Source: Frateuria hangzhouensis (GTDB taxonomy: Bacteria > Pseudomonadota > Gammaproteobacteria > Xanthomonadales > Rhodanobacteraceae). Taken from it: 64,000 nt of DNA. The notes under the pieces were generated by a model that ran no database searches, was not told the DNA's origin, and saw nothing but the letters and a program-made list of their open reading frames with translations. The stretch is taken from contig NZ_JAPMIU010000004.1 of the NCBI RefSeq assembly GCF_026410505.1, forward strand, positions 124,001 to 188,000, read 5' to 3'. Made by a program: the position numbers and the translations under genes. Shown piece by piece: positions 49,758 through 58,588 of this stretch (its first letter is position 1; the number at the start of each line of letters is the position of its first letter).

Positions 49758-49866
49758 GCGTTCGCGCACGGCCATCCGCCCGCCGCAGTGGCCGTGGTTG
49801 TGCTACAAGGCGCGATTGTTATTTCGCGACGCGCTGGCGTCCCGGCGGGGGGCCGGCAACCCAAGC

Positions 49867-51957
49867 ATGATGGCGGTGAGTTACAACCCGTGGCTGGTGG
49901 CGCTGTCGCTGGCGCTGGCCGCGCTGGATGCGTATGTCGCCTTCAGCGTGGTGGGCCGCATTGCCCGTTCGCGCGGGCCGGCGGCGGTGTTGTGGACCGC
50001 CTTCGGCGCGCTGGCGATGGGTTCGGGCGTGTGGGCGATGCATTTCATCGGCATGCTCGCCCTGGAGGTGCCGGTGACGCTCGGCTACGACAGCCGGCAG
50101 ACCGCGCTGTCGGCGGTGCCGGTGGTGCTGGCGACCGGCGCCACGCTGTGGCTGCTGGGCCGGCGCGGCACCCGTGCCAGCGCCGTCATGGCCGGCTGCA
50201 TCCTCGGCCTTGGCATGGCGGCGATGCACTACCTGGGCGTGCATGCGCTGCACATGCGTCCGGCGGTCGCCTGGAGCCTGCCGTGGGCCGCCGCCTCGCT
50301 GCTGCTGGCGCTGGCCGGTTCGACCGCCGCGATCAGCCTGCACAGCATCATCTGGCGGCGCGAGCGGCGCCATCGCTGGTGGCTGCGGCTGCTGGCCGCG
50401 CTGCTGCTCGGCGGCACCGCCACCGGCGTGCACTACCTGGGCATGGTGGCGCTGCGTTTTGCGCCGGACGCGGTCAGCCTGGAGGCGCAGACCGGCCTGC
50501 GCGGGCTCGGCCTGGGCCTGGCGATCAGCCTGGTCTCGGGCCTGTTGTTGTTGCTGACGCTGGGCGTGAGCCTGGCGCACCGGCAACTGCAGCGGCACAC
50601 GGCCGCAATCGCGCGCGAGCTGGGCCAGGCGCGCGACGCGCTGAGCTGGCTGGCCTACCACGATGAGCTGACCGCGCTGCCCAACCGCGCCAACGTGCTC
50701 GACCTGCTTGACCGGCTGCTGCCGCTGGCCCGCGACGAGCGCTTCGAGGTGGCGGTGATGTTCGTCGACCTTGACGGCTTCAAGTCGATCAACGACACGC
50801 TCGGGCACGAGGTGGGCGACGAGTTCCTGCGCTCGGTGGCCGACGCGCTGTGTGCCAGCGTGCGCAGCCGCGACACGGTGGCGCGCTTCGGCGGCGACGA
50901 GTTCGTGGTGGTGCTGGAGCGTTTTCGCAGCGAGGACAACCTCAGCGCCATCTGCCAGAAGATCCTCAGCCTGGTCAGCCGCCCGGTGACGGTCGCCGGG
51001 CACGGCGTGAGCGCCACGCCCAGCATCGGCGTGGCGATGTTCCCGCGCGACGGCGAGGATTCGGCCAGCCTGCTGCGCCACGCCGACCTGGCGATGTACA
51101 GCGCCAAGGAACACGGCAAGGCCGGCTACTGCTTCTACCAGCCGCGCATGCGCGAGCAGGCGCGCGACCGGCTGCTGCTGTCGGCCGAACTGCGCGAGGC
51201 GCTGCAACGCGACGAGATCACCGTCCATTACCAGCCGAAGGTCGAGCTCGACGGCCGGCGCGTGGTCGGGCTGGAGGCGCTGGCACGCTGGCAGCATCCC
51301 GAACGCGGCCTGTTGCTGCCGAACAGCTTCGTGCCGCTGGCCGAGGCCAGTGGGCTGATCGCCCAGCTGGGCCAGGTGGTGCTGCGCCAGGTGGCGCGCC
51401 AGCTGGCGCAATGGCGCGCGCGCGGGTTGCCGCTGGTACCGGTGGCGATCAACGTGTCGCTGCAGGAAATCCAGAACGACCAGTTCGTCGCCGGGTTGGT
51501 GGCCGCGCTGCGCGAGTTCGGCCTGCATCCGAACCTGTTCGAGCTGGAGATCACCGAATCGGCGGCGATGAAGAACGCCGAGCACACCTTGCGCCAGCTG
51601 CGCCAGCTCGAAGTGCTGGGCTTCCAGATGGCGATCGACGACTTCGGCACCGGCTTTTCCAGCCTGAGCCACCTGCGCCAGTTGCCCACCCAGACGATCA
51701 AGATCGACCAGAGCTTCGTGCAGGGCGCCGGTCGCAACCCGGCCGACCGTGACATTACCGAGGCGATCATCGCGCTGGCGCACAAGCTGCGGCTGACGAC
51801 CGTCGCCGAGGGCATCGAAACCGAGGCACAGGCGGCGTGGCTGCTTGAGGCCGGCTGCGGGATCGGCCAGGGTTTCCTGTTCGTGCCGCCGTTGCCGGCC
51901 GAGCAGGTGCCGGCACTGCTGCTGGCCGAACGCACGCCGCTCGCCAACGCCTTGTAG
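49867..51957 (+). CDS. MHYT-GGDEF-EAL cyclic-di-GMP signalling protein
   Basis: A 696-residue inner-membrane protein. The N-terminal seven-TM MHYT sensor has MHFIGM (58-63), MHYLGV (120-125) and VHYLGM (188-193); the last lacks its first Met. Such domains are proposed to bind a metal or diatomic gas. The diguanylate cyclase domain has an intact GGDEF at 342-346. The phosphodiesterase domain has EAL at 470-472, with DDFGTGFSSLSHL and TVAEGIET, so both activities look intact. No RxxD inhibitory site is obvious. Start at ATG 49867 begins the first TM segment. The TAG stop (51955-51957) lies within the GTAG head of the following REP. Confidence 0.92.
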   Translation: MMAVSYNPWLVALSLALAALDAYVAFSVVGRIARSRGPAAVLWTAFGALAMGSGVWAMHFIGMLALEVPVTLGYDSRQTALSAVPVVLATGATLWLLGRRGTRASAVMAGCILGLGMAAMHYLGVHALHMRPAVAWSLPWAAASLLLALAGSTAAISLHSIIWRRERRHRWWLRLLAALLLGGTATGVHYLGMVALRFAPDAVSLEAQTGLRGLGLGLAISLVSGLLLLLTLGVSLAHRQLQRHTAAIARELGQARDALSWLAYHDELTALPNRANVLDLLDRLLPLARDERFEVAVMFVDLDGFKSINDTLGHEVGDEFLRSVADALCASVRSRDTVARFGGDEFVVVLERFRSEDNLSAICQKILSLVSRPVTVAGHGVSATPSIGVAMFPRDGEDSASLLRHADLAMYSAKEHGKAGYCFYQPRMREQARDRLLLSAELREALQRDEITVHYQPKVELDGRRVVGLEALARWQHPERGLLLPNSFVPLAEASGLIAQLGQVVLRQVARQLAQWRARGLPLVPVAINVSLQEIQNDQFVAGLVAALREFGLHPNLFELEITESAAMKNAEHTLRQLRQLEVLGFQMAIDDFGTGFSSLSHLRQLPTQTIKIDQSFVQGAGRNPADRDITEAIIALAHKLRLTTVAEGIETEAQAAWLLEAGCGIGQGFLFVPPLPAEQVPALLLAERTPLANAL

Positions 51958-52037
51958 GAGCGCCCTTGGGCGCGACCGTCATGCCGGCGGTACGGCAAGT
52001 GTGGAACCCGCGGTCGCGCCCAAGGGCGCTCCTGCAG
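51954..52037. repeat. REP (GTAGGAGCGCCCTTGGGCGCGACCG family; supplies a stop codon)
   Basis: GTAGGAGCGCCCTTGGGCGCG and CGCGCCCAAGGGCGCTCCTGC flank a ~40-nt centre with its own small inverted repeat. The TAG of GTAG is the stop codon of the MHYT-GGDEF-EAL gene. Confidence 0.88.
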
Positions 52038-52050
52038 GGGACAGCGCCGG

Positions 52051-53535
52051 TTAGCGGCCGATGCCCAGGCGCTTGTGTTCCATCCGCCGGAGGAACTCCT
52101 GCATGATCCGACGGTACAGGTCCACGCCCAGGTAGGCGTCTTCCACGCCGGCGTCGATCGACGGGTTGTCGTTGACCTCGATCACCACCGGCCTGCTGCC
52201 GACCTGCTTGAGGTCGACGCCATACAAGCCGTCGCCGACCGCCTGGGTGGCCTTCAGCGCCAGTTTGACGATCTCGGCCGGCGCATCGCGCACGGGCACC
52301 GTCTCGAAGCCGCCGGACTTGGCCGTGCCCTTGGCGCCGTGGTTGTAGATCTGCCAGTGCCCGCGCGACATGTAGTACTTGCAGGCGTACAGCGGCGTGC
52401 GGTTGAGCACGCCGATGCGCCAGTCGAACTCGGTGTAGACGAATTCCTGCGCCAGCAGCAGCGCGCTGTGCGAGAACAGTTCGCCGGCGGCCTTCTCTAG
52501 TGCCTCGGCGCTCTCGACCTTGACCACCCCGCGCGAGAACGAGCCGTCGGGGATCTTCAACACCAGCGGAAAGCCGAGCTTGGCCGCGGTGTCCTTCCAG
52601 GTCTTCGCGCTGTCGCGGTAGAGGATCTCGGTATGCGGGACGGCCAGCTTGCGCGACACCATCAGGTCGTTGAGGAAGATCTTGTTGGTGCAGCGCAGGA
52701 TCGAGGTGGGGTCGTCCATCACCACCATGCCTTCCTTCTCGGCGCGGTGGGCGAAGCGGTAGGTGTGGTTGTCCGAGGCGGTGGTCTCGCGGATGAACAG
52801 GCCGTCGTACTCGGCCAGCCGCGGGTAGTCGTTCTTGCCGATCGGATCGACCTCGATGCCCAGCTCCTTGCCGGCGGCGATGAAGCTCTTGAGCGCCTTC
52901 CTGTTCGACGGCGGCATCGCCTCGTTCGGGTCCACCAGCATGGCGATGTCGTAGCGGTACAGCTTGCGCGTGCGCGGCTTGCGCCAGAGCTTGCGCGAGA
53001 AGCGGTCCAGTTCCGCGGCGAAGGCATCCTCCTGCGCGTCGTCCAGCGTGTGCAGGCCGACCGGCTTGATCGAGGCGACCTGCCACACGCGCTCGCGCTC
53101 GAACTCGATGCGCAGCAGCGGGCAGGGAAACATCTCGAACACCTGTCGCGCCAGGTCCTGCAGGGCGGGATAGGCGGTCTCGCCGAAGTAGACCAGGATG
53201 CCGAAGTCGGTGGTGTCGCGCCCGCCGGCGGGCAGGAAGTGGGTCAGCTTGCTGTTGAGGTCCTCGATGTCCAGGCCGTACAGCGAGCGCCGGCGCAGGT
53301 CGTTGATCGTGCGCACCGAAGGCATCACCTTGTGCCCGCGCGCCTCGCCCAACAGCGACACGTAGTAGCCGGTGCCCAGGTACTTGTAGCTGCGGCACAG
53401 GTTGATCACGTGGGTGCGCTCGTCGTCGCCGCCGACCGGCTTGCGCAGGTATTCCATCGCGCTCATCACGTCCACGGACGGGTAATAGGCACCCCAGTCG
53501 GAGGCCTTCTCGACGACGATCACCAGGCGGGTCAT
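52051..53535 (-). CDS. RimK-family ATP-grasp ligase with N-terminal RLAN domain
   Basis: A 494-residue two-domain protein. The N-terminal half (~1-270) matches the RimK-like ATP-grasp N-terminal region (LVIVVEKASDWGAYYP, LCRSYKYLGTGYYVSLLGEA). The C-terminal ATP-grasp (~285-480) has MVVMDDPTSILRCTNK, the ATP-binding VLKIPDGSFSRGVVKV and the metal-binding VIEVNDNPSID. RimK relatives add glutamate or similar amino acids to proteins or small molecules; this long form has no established substrate. It converges with the REP and is divergent from the GNAT gene (212-nt gap), a proposed functional partner in some genomes. Confidence 0.88.
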   Translation of the reverse strand: MTRLVIVVEKASDWGAYYPSVDVMSAMEYLRKPVGGDDERTHVINLCRSYKYLGTGYYVSLLGEARGHKVMPSVRTINDLRRRSLYGLDIEDLNSKLTHFLPAGGRDTTDFGILVYFGETAYPALQDLARQVFEMFPCPLLRIEFERERVWQVASIKPVGLHTLDDAQEDAFAAELDRFSRKLWRKPRTRKLYRYDIAMLVDPNEAMPPSNRKALKSFIAAGKELGIEVDPIGKNDYPRLAEYDGLFIRETTASDNHTYRFAHRAEKEGMVVMDDPTSILRCTNKIFLNDLMVSRKLAVPHTEILYRDSAKTWKDTAAKLGFPLVLKIPDGSFSRGVVKVESAEALEKAAGELFSHSALLLAQEFVYTEFDWRIGVLNRTPLYACKYYMSRGHWQIYNHGAKGTAKSGGFETVPVRDAPAEIVKLALKATQAVGDGLYGVDLKQVGSRPVVIEVNDNPSIDAGVEDAYLGVDLYRRIMQEFLRRMEHKRLGIGR

Positions 53536-53702
53536 GGCACCTCGCTACACGCAAAAGGGATGCCCTCGCGCGGCGGAACGAGGCGGCAGGGGCGCAAGGC
53601 GGAAAGTGTGGCATAGGCGCGGCGGCTCGCAATGGTGCCGCGCGAGGGCATTCAGCGTGGCGTACGCGTGGACGGGCCTGGGCCCGGCCATTGCCAGCCG
53701 CA

Positions 53703-53731
53703 GGGTTCAAGCCCAACCTACGGGATGCACG
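53703..53731. repeat. REP remnant (GGGTGGGC family half-site)
   Basis: GGGTTCAAGCCCAACCTACGG resembles one arm of the GTAGGGTGGGCTTCAGCCCACC family with several changes, next to the GNAT start. Too short to be sure; a second arm is absent. Confidence 0.4.
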
Positions 53732-53747
53732 CCCATTGGAGCATCGC

Positions 53748-54221
53748 TTGGCCTCGAATCCGCCCTGCACGTTCGTGCGCGCCGCCACGTCGGCCGACCT
53801 CGATGCCCTGGTGGCACTGGAGCTGCAGGCCTTCAGCGGCGACCGCATGAGCCGCGCGCAATACCGCCGGCATCTGGCCAGCCTGGGCGCCGCCGTGCTC
53901 ATCGCCGAGGCCCCCGACGATGGCTTGCTCGGCAGCGCGCTGGTGTTTTTCCGGCGCGGCAGCTCGCTGGCGCGGCTGTACTCGATCGCCACCGCGCCGG
54001 CAGGCCGTGGTCGCGGCATCGGCGCGAGTCTGCTGGCCGCCGCCGAAGCTGCCGCCCGCGCGCGGGGTTGCCGTGCGCTGCGGCTGGAAGTGCGCGTGGA
54101 CAACGTGGCCGCGATGGGGCTGTACGAGCGCGCCGGCTATCGACGCATTGGTGGCTACCCGGGCTACTACGAGGACGGCGCCGACGCCTGGCGCTACGAG
54201 AAGGGCCTGGCCGCTTCCTGA
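53748..54221 (+). CDS. GNAT-family N-acetyltransferase (RimI-like)
   Basis: A 157-residue acetyltransferase. It has FVRAATSADLDALVALE, the acetyl-CoA motif A SIATAPAGRGRGIGASLLAA (Q/RxxGxG/A), and RLEVRVDNVAAMGLYERAGY (motif B/C). The substrate is unknown. The start is set at TTG 53748, because GGAG (53738-53741) sits six nucleotides upstream and upstream in-frame codons run through a REP remnant. TTG starts are uncommon, so this is a good case to check. Divergent from the RimK-like gene. Confidence 0.82.
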   Translation: MASNPPCTFVRAATSADLDALVALELQAFSGDRMSRAQYRRHLASLGAAVLIAEAPDDGLLGSALVFFRRGSSLARLYSIATAPAGRGRGIGASLLAAAEAAARARGCRALRLEVRVDNVAAMGLYERAGYRRIGGYPGYYEDGADAWRYEKGLAAS

Positions 54222-54345
54222 AGGCTGCCGCGTCCGTGCGGGACCCTTCGACTTCGACGCTTCGCGCCTACGCTCGGGGCGAACGAGTCCAGGGAAAACT
54301 CCGTTCGTGCGAGCGCAGGCCGCAGGCCGCCGCCGCGGCACCGCC

Positions 54346-55029
54346 TCAAAGGGGATGCGCGATCTCTTCGGCCGTCTGTTCGTCCGGGCGCGCCACCAGC
54401 GCGCCGGTGCGCATCAGGTTCACCGTGTAGTGACCGCCATCGACCAGCGGCAGGAATGTGCCGCTGCCATAGACGGTGTCGACCATCGGCAGCCAGCCGG
54501 GATGCTCGCGCGCCAGCGTCACCAGGTCGAACCCGCCGCCGGGGCGCAGGTCGATCACCGTGCGCAGGGCATGCATTTCATCGGCTGGATCGTCGTAGCG
54601 GCCGGACAGGCGGTCGAGGCGATACAGCGGCGGCAGTCCGGCGAGCAGGGCAGGCAGTTTCCATTTCAGCACCACCGCCTCGATCCGCCAGGCATCGCCG
54701 GCCAGGCCCACGTCGCGGCGCTGGCCATCGGGCCAGGTCAGCGTGAGCGCCCAGCGCTGCGGAGACAGGATCCGCACATCGAGCGTGGCCACCGGCGCCT
54801 CCTCGCCAAGCAAACGGTAGCCGCGCAGGCTCCAGCCGGCGCCGGCCAGCAGCAGCGTGAGGCCCAGCCCGACCAGCAGGAACAGCGTGCGCAGGATCGC
54901 CGCGAACGGCCGGCGCGTGCGCAGCCGGCGGCCCAGCGCCACCAGTTGCACCAGCGCGAACAGCAAGGCCAGCGCGGCGAGGATCCACAACAGGGTGCTC
55001 GGCAATTGCAGCAACGTGGCCCAATCCAT
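54346..55029 (-). CDS. Membrane-anchored protein of unknown function
   Basis: A 227-residue protein with two N-terminal TM helices (LLWILAALALLFALVQLVAL ~13-32 and LFLLVGLGLTLLLAGAGWSL ~49-68). A C-terminal domain follows (~75-227): DVRILSPQRWALTLTWPDGQ, FDLVTLAREHPGWLPMVDTV and GSGTFLPLVDGGHYTVNLMR. The domain probably faces the periplasm. It is labelled multidrug transporter in some Xanthomonadales genomes, but it carries no transporter motif. No function assigned. Divergent from lptM (64-nt gap). Confidence 0.7.
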   Translation of the reverse strand: MDWATLLQLPSTLLWILAALALLFALVQLVALGRRLRTRRPFAAILRTLFLLVGLGLTLLLAGAGWSLRGYRLLGEEAPVATLDVRILSPQRWALTLTWPDGQRRDVGLAGDAWRIEAVVLKWKLPALLAGLPPLYRLDRLSGRYDDPADEMHALRTVIDLRPGGGFDLVTLAREHPGWLPMVDTVYGSGTFLPLVDGGHYTVNLMRTGALVARPDEQTAEEIAHPL

Positions 55030-55093
55030 CGAAGGGAAGTCCGCGACGTTATGATGCGTTCCATCATAGCCGCCGCCCTGTCGAGGAAACCCG

Positions 55094-55258
55094 ATGCGCC
55101 GATCCATCCTGTGCACCGCCCTGCTGCTGGCCACCGGCCTGCTCGCCGGTTGCGGCAACAAGGGCCCGCTGGTGCTGCCGCCGGCACACCCGGGCGATAC
55201 GGTGGCGCCGGCCGCCTCCGCTCCGGCGCCGGCCACGAGCGTCGACCTGCCCGGCTGA
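55094..55258 (+). CDS. lptM: LPS-assembly lipoprotein LptM (YifL family)
   Basis: A 54-residue lipoprotein: signal peptide with lipobox LLAGC (Cys20), then the family signature CGNKGPLVLP and a disordered Pro/Ala tail. In E. coli, LptM helps the LptDE translocon mature. Its position directly before dapF is the conserved one (yifL-dapF-xerC). Five nucleotides separate the TGA from dapF's ATG, so the two are translated together. Confidence 0.88.
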   Translation: MRRSILCTALLLATGLLAGCGNKGPLVLPPAHPGDTVAPAASAPAPATSVDLPG

Positions 55259-55263
55259 GCGCC

Positions 55264-56100
55264 ATGCGTTTTTCCAAGATGCACGGCATCGGCAACGACT
55301 TCGTGCTGATCGATGCGCGACAGGCACCGCTGGCGCTGGCGCCGGACCGGATCCGCGCGCTGGCCGACCGCCACACCGGCATCGGCTGCGACCAGCTGCT
55401 GAGCGTGGAGGCGCCGCGCGATCCTTCCTGCGCGTTCTACTACGGCATCTGGAACGCCGACGGCAGCCCTTCGGGCCAGTGCGGCAACGGCGTGCGCTGC
55501 GTGGCGGCCTGGCTGCATCGCGCCGGCGCTCTGGCACGGGATGCACCCGTGCGCATCGAAAGCCCCTCCGGCCCGGTTGGCGTGCGCGTGCTTGATCCGC
55601 AGCGGGTGACCGTGGACATGGGCGAGCCGGTTTTCGAACCCGCGCGCATTCCCTTCGTTGTCGCGACCGCGGTCGAGGCCCACCCGCTCGTACTTGGCGA
55701 TGACGCCGTGCAGATCGGCGCGGTGTCGATGGGCAACCCGCACGCGGTCATGGTGGTGGAGGACCTGTCCGCTCCCGCGCTGGAGCGATGGGGCCCCGCG
55801 CTGACCGCCCACCCGCACTTCCCCGAAGGCGCCAATGCCGGCTTCGTGCAGATCCTGGGCCGTGGCCATCTGCGCCTGCGCGTGCACGAGCGCGGCAGCG
55901 GCTGGACGCAGGCATGCGGTACCGGCGCCTGCGCCGCGATGGCGGTACTGCGCCGCCGCGGCCAGGTGGACGAAAGCGTCCAGGTCGACCTGCCCGGTGG
56001 ATGCCTCCAGATCGAATGGGCCGGTCCCGGCCACACGCTGTGGATGACCGGCCCGGCCGCGTTCGCCTTCGAAGGCGAGTGGCCCTCGGAGGTTGCGTAG
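55264..56100 (+). CDS. dapF: Diaminopimelate epimerase
   Basis: A 278-residue enzyme converting L,L- to meso-diaminopimelate for lysine and peptidoglycan. It has MHGIGNDFVLID (~6-17), the catalytic cysteines Cys73 in GQCGNGVRC and Cys218 in ACGTGACAAMA, and substrate-binding GNPHAV and HERGSG. E. coli DapF is 274 residues, so the length fits. It follows lptM at 5 nt. The stop TAG (56098-56100) lies in the GTAG head of the REP that follows. The Glu of the common GxGET motif is Trp here (SGWTQACG), outside the catalytic pair. Confidence 0.97.
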   Translation: MRFSKMHGIGNDFVLIDARQAPLALAPDRIRALADRHTGIGCDQLLSVEAPRDPSCAFYYGIWNADGSPSGQCGNGVRCVAAWLHRAGALARDAPVRIESPSGPVGVRVLDPQRVTVDMGEPVFEPARIPFVVATAVEAHPLVLGDDAVQIGAVSMGNPHAVMVVEDLSAPALERWGPALTAHPHFPEGANAGFVQILGRGHLRLRVHERGSGWTQACGTGACAAMAVLRRRGQVDESVQVDLPGGCLQIEWAGPGHTLWMTGPAAFAFEGEWPSEVA

Positions 56101-56134
56101 GGTGCGGCAAGGGTGGGCTGAAGCCCACCCTACG
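56097..56134. repeat. GTAGGGTG-type REP palindrome (supplies dapF stop)
   Basis: The short form GTAGGGTGCGGCAAGGGTGGGCTGAAGCCCACCCTAC has the usual right arm and a decayed left arm. Its TAG is the dapF stop codon. The 105 nt that follow, up to the DUF484 gene, show no further element. Confidence 0.85.
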
Positions 56135-56238
56135 CGCAGGCGTTCGGCCGAAGACTGCAATGGCGATTGATGCGCGGGCGCGCGCGTCGCACACTCGGGC
56201 CAGGCCGATCCGCTGCCTGACGTTCATCTAGGTCGCCC

Positions 56239-56925
56239 ATGTCCGACACCCTGCTCGACGAGATCCCCGGCGCCACCGCGGTGGCCGCTTACCTCAAGCG
56301 CCATCCGCACTTCCTGGCCGATTACCCGGACCTCGCCGCCCAGCTCACGCTGCCGCGCAGCGAAGGCCCGGTCGCCTCGCTGGCGATGTACCAGTTGCAG
56401 CAACTGCGCGAGAAGAATGCCGACCTGGAAGGGCGGCTGGCCGAGCTGGTCACGATTGCCGCCGAGAACGAGCGGCTGATGCAGCGCGTGCACGAACTCA
56501 ACGTGACCATGCTGCGTGCGGCCACGCCCGCGCTGGCGGCGCGCAGCGTGATCAGCCGGCTGGCCAGCGACTTCCGCATCGAGCAAGTGCGGCTGCTGTT
56601 GTTCGGCCACGCCCATGGCCTGCCGCAGGCCGAGTGGCTGGTAATCGAGCCGGGCGGCCGCGCCGCGCTGACCGAGTTTGCCGGCTTCCTCGGCAATCAC
56701 GAACCGCTGGTCGGCCGGCTCTCGGCCGAGCGGTTGTACCGCCTGTTCGGCGACCAGGCGCCGGAGGTGCAATCGGCCGCGGTGATGCCGCTGGGCGAGC
56801 TGGGCCTGCTCGCGCTGGGTAGCGCCGACGTCAACCATTTCCAGCCGGGCATGGGCACGTTGTTCCTGAAGATGCTCGCGGCCACGGTGAACGCGGCACT
56901 GACCCGCTCGCAGGAGCTGGCCTGA
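56239..56925 (+). CDS. DUF484 family protein
   Basis: A 228-residue cytosolic protein. It has N-terminal AAYLKRHPHFLADYPDL (~17-33), a coiled-coil region (QLQQLREKNADLEGRLAEL, ~53-71) and a GAF-like C-terminal domain (~95-225). It is always found between dapF and xerC in this group; function is unknown. Its TGA overlaps the CTG start of xerC, so the two are coupled. Confidence 0.9.
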   Translation: MSDTLLDEIPGATAVAAYLKRHPHFLADYPDLAAQLTLPRSEGPVASLAMYQLQQLREKNADLEGRLAELVTIAAENERLMQRVHELNVTMLRAATPALAARSVISRLASDFRIEQVRLLLFGHAHGLPQAEWLVIEPGGRAALTEFAGFLGNHEPLVGRLSAERLYRLFGDQAPEVQSAAVMPLGELGLLALGSADVNHFQPGMGTLFLKMLAATVNAALTRSQELA

Positions 56926-57821
56926 ACGCCACCGCGACCGCCGCTACGCAGGTCGAGGCCTGGCTCGGCCGCCTGGCCCATGAACGCCAGGCCTCCGCGC
57001 ACACGGTGGCTGCCTACCGCCGTGACCTGGCCAAGCTGCTCGGCTGGATGGTGGCCCAGGGCGTGGACGACTTGGCCGCGCTGACACCGCACCGGCTGCG
57101 CGCCTTCGTGGCTGCCGAACACCGCGCCGGGTTGTCGCCGAAGAGCCTGCAGCGGCTGCTGTCCTCCTGCCGCAGCCTGTTCGGCCAGCTCGTCCGCGAG
57201 GGCGTGCTGGCGCACGATCCGGCCGCCGGCGTGCGCGGCCCCAAGGTGCACCGCAAGCTGCCGCAGGTGCTGGACGTCGACGAGGCTGGCGCGCTGGTGG
57301 AAAACCCTGGCGACGGTGCGCTCGCGCTGCGTGACCGGGCCATGCTCGAGCTGTTCTATTCCTCCGGCCTGCGCCTGTCCGAACTGTGCGGCCTGCGCTG
57401 GGGCGATCTCGCGCTCGAGGAAGGCGAGGTGCGCGTGCTGGGCAAGGGTGCCAAGACGCGCATCGTGCCGGTCGGCAGCCATGCCGTGGCGGCGCTGCGC
57501 GCGCTGGGCCAGAGCCAGGGCACGCTGCCAGCCTCGCCGGTCTTCCGCGGCCGTGGCGGCGCGCCGATCAGCCCGCGCACGGTGCAGGCGCGGCTCAAGC
57601 GGCTGGCGCTGGCGCAGGGCTTCGCCAGGCGCGTGCACCCGCACCTGCTGCGGCACACCTTCGCCAGCCACATGCTCGAATCCTCCGGCGACCTGCGCGC
57701 GGTGCAGGAACTGCTCGGCCACGCCGACATCGCCACCACGCAGATCTACACCCATCTGGATTTCCAGCACCTGGCCAAGGTCTACGACGCCGCGCATCCG
57801 CGCGCGCGACGCAAGGGGTGA
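56922..57821 (+). CDS. xerC: Tyrosine recombinase XerC (CTG start)
   Basis: A 299-residue recombinase that, with XerD, resolves chromosome dimers at dif. An N-terminal SAM-like core-binding domain (~5-90) and a catalytic domain hold Arg151, Lys178, His241, Arg244, His267 and nucleophile Tyr276, all present ([36 protein letters not shown]). No ATG or GTG lies at the right distance: GTG 57006 would remove the first 28 residues, including core-domain helix 1. CTG 56922 overlaps the DUF484 stop, has GGAG five nucleotides ahead, and gives the family length (298-299). Start CTG is inference. Confidence 0.9.
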   Translation: MNATATAATQVEAWLGRLAHERQASAHTVAAYRRDLAKLLGWMVAQGVDDLAALTPHRLRAFVAAEHRAGLSPKSLQRLLSSCRSLFGQLVREGVLAHDPAAGVRGPKVHRKLPQVLDVDEAGALVENPGDGALALRDRAMLELFYSSGLRLSELCGLRWGDLALEEGEVRVLGKGAKTRIVPVGSHAVAALRALGQSQGTLPASPVFRGRGGAPISPRTVQARLKRLALAQGFARRVHPHLLRHTFASHMLESSGDLRAVQELLGHADIATTQIYTHLDFQHLAKVYDAAHPRARRKG

Positions 57822-58015
57822 AGTCTCCGGCTCCTCCTGTCCTCGGGAAGAGCACTGCCACTGAGCTGGTCCAAGGGAACGGGGTCGCGACACTCTCTCC
57901 ATCTGCACGCGCGTGACGCTGGTGGTCGAAGCCCACCTACGGGTGCCATCGGCGATATTGAAGGCCACCCCAGCGACCCCATGTATGCACGCTCGAGCCT
58001 TTCGCGGAGCCATGC
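57822..58015. other. Spacer between xerC and hslV
   Basis: No gene is seen in this 194-nt spacer. Around 57925-57945, GTCGAAGCCCACCTACGGG is a remnant of a GTAGGGTGGGC-type REP. The hslV Shine-Dalgarno GGAG is at its right end. Confidence 0.5.
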
Positions 58016-58588
58016 ATGGAATCCTTCCACGCCACCACCATTCTTTCGGTCCGCCGCGGCGGGCGCGTCGTGCTGGGCGGCGACGGCCAGGTCACCCTGG
58101 GCAACACGGTGATGAAGTCCAACGCGCGCAAGATCCGCCGGCTCGGCAACGGCGACGTGCTGGCCGGTTTCGCCGGCGCCACCGCTGATGCCTTCACGCT
58201 GTTCGAGCTGTTCGAGCAGAAGCTGGACAAGCACGGCAACAACCTCACCCGCGCCGCGGTGGAGATGGCCAAGGAATGGCGCACCGACCGCCGCTTCGGC
58301 AAGCTCGAGGCGATGCTGGCGGTGGCCGACAAGGACGCCTCGCTGCTGATCTCCGGCAACGGCGACGTGCTGGAGCCCGAGCACGGTCTGATCGCGATCG
58401 GCTCGGGCGGTCCCTACGCCCAGGCGGCGGCGTTGTCGTTGCTGGAAAACACCGACATGGACGCGCGCCAGGTCGTCGAGAAGGCACTCAAGATCGCCGG
58501 CGACATCTGCATCTATACCAATCACAGCACGACCATCGAGGAGCTGGCCGGTAGCGGGGATTCGTCAGACGGGATTCGGGATTCGTAA
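58016..58588 (+). CDS. hslV: ATP-dependent protease HslV, proteolytic subunit
   Basis: A 190-residue proteasome-like peptidase of HslUV. It has the Thr active-site start [33 protein letters not shown], and [13 protein letters not shown] six-residue propeptide MESFHA precedes the catalytic Thr, as in other Xanthomonadales, so autoprocessing is needed. The C-terminal tail [12 protein letters not shown] (last ~12 residues) is encoded by a GGGATTCG repeat, and makes it longer than the usual 174-183. ATG at 58016 has GGAG upstream. hslU follows after 80 nt of repeat. Confidence 0.95.
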   Translation: MESFHATTILSVRRGGRVVLGGDGQVTLGNTVMKSNARKIRRLGNGDVLAGFAGATADAFTLFELFEQKLDKHGNNLTRAAVEMAKEWRTDRRFGKLEAMLAVADKDASLLISGNGDVLEPEHGLIAIGSGGPYAQAAALSLLENTDMDARQVVEKALKIAGDICIYTNHSTTIEELAGSGDSSDGIRDS

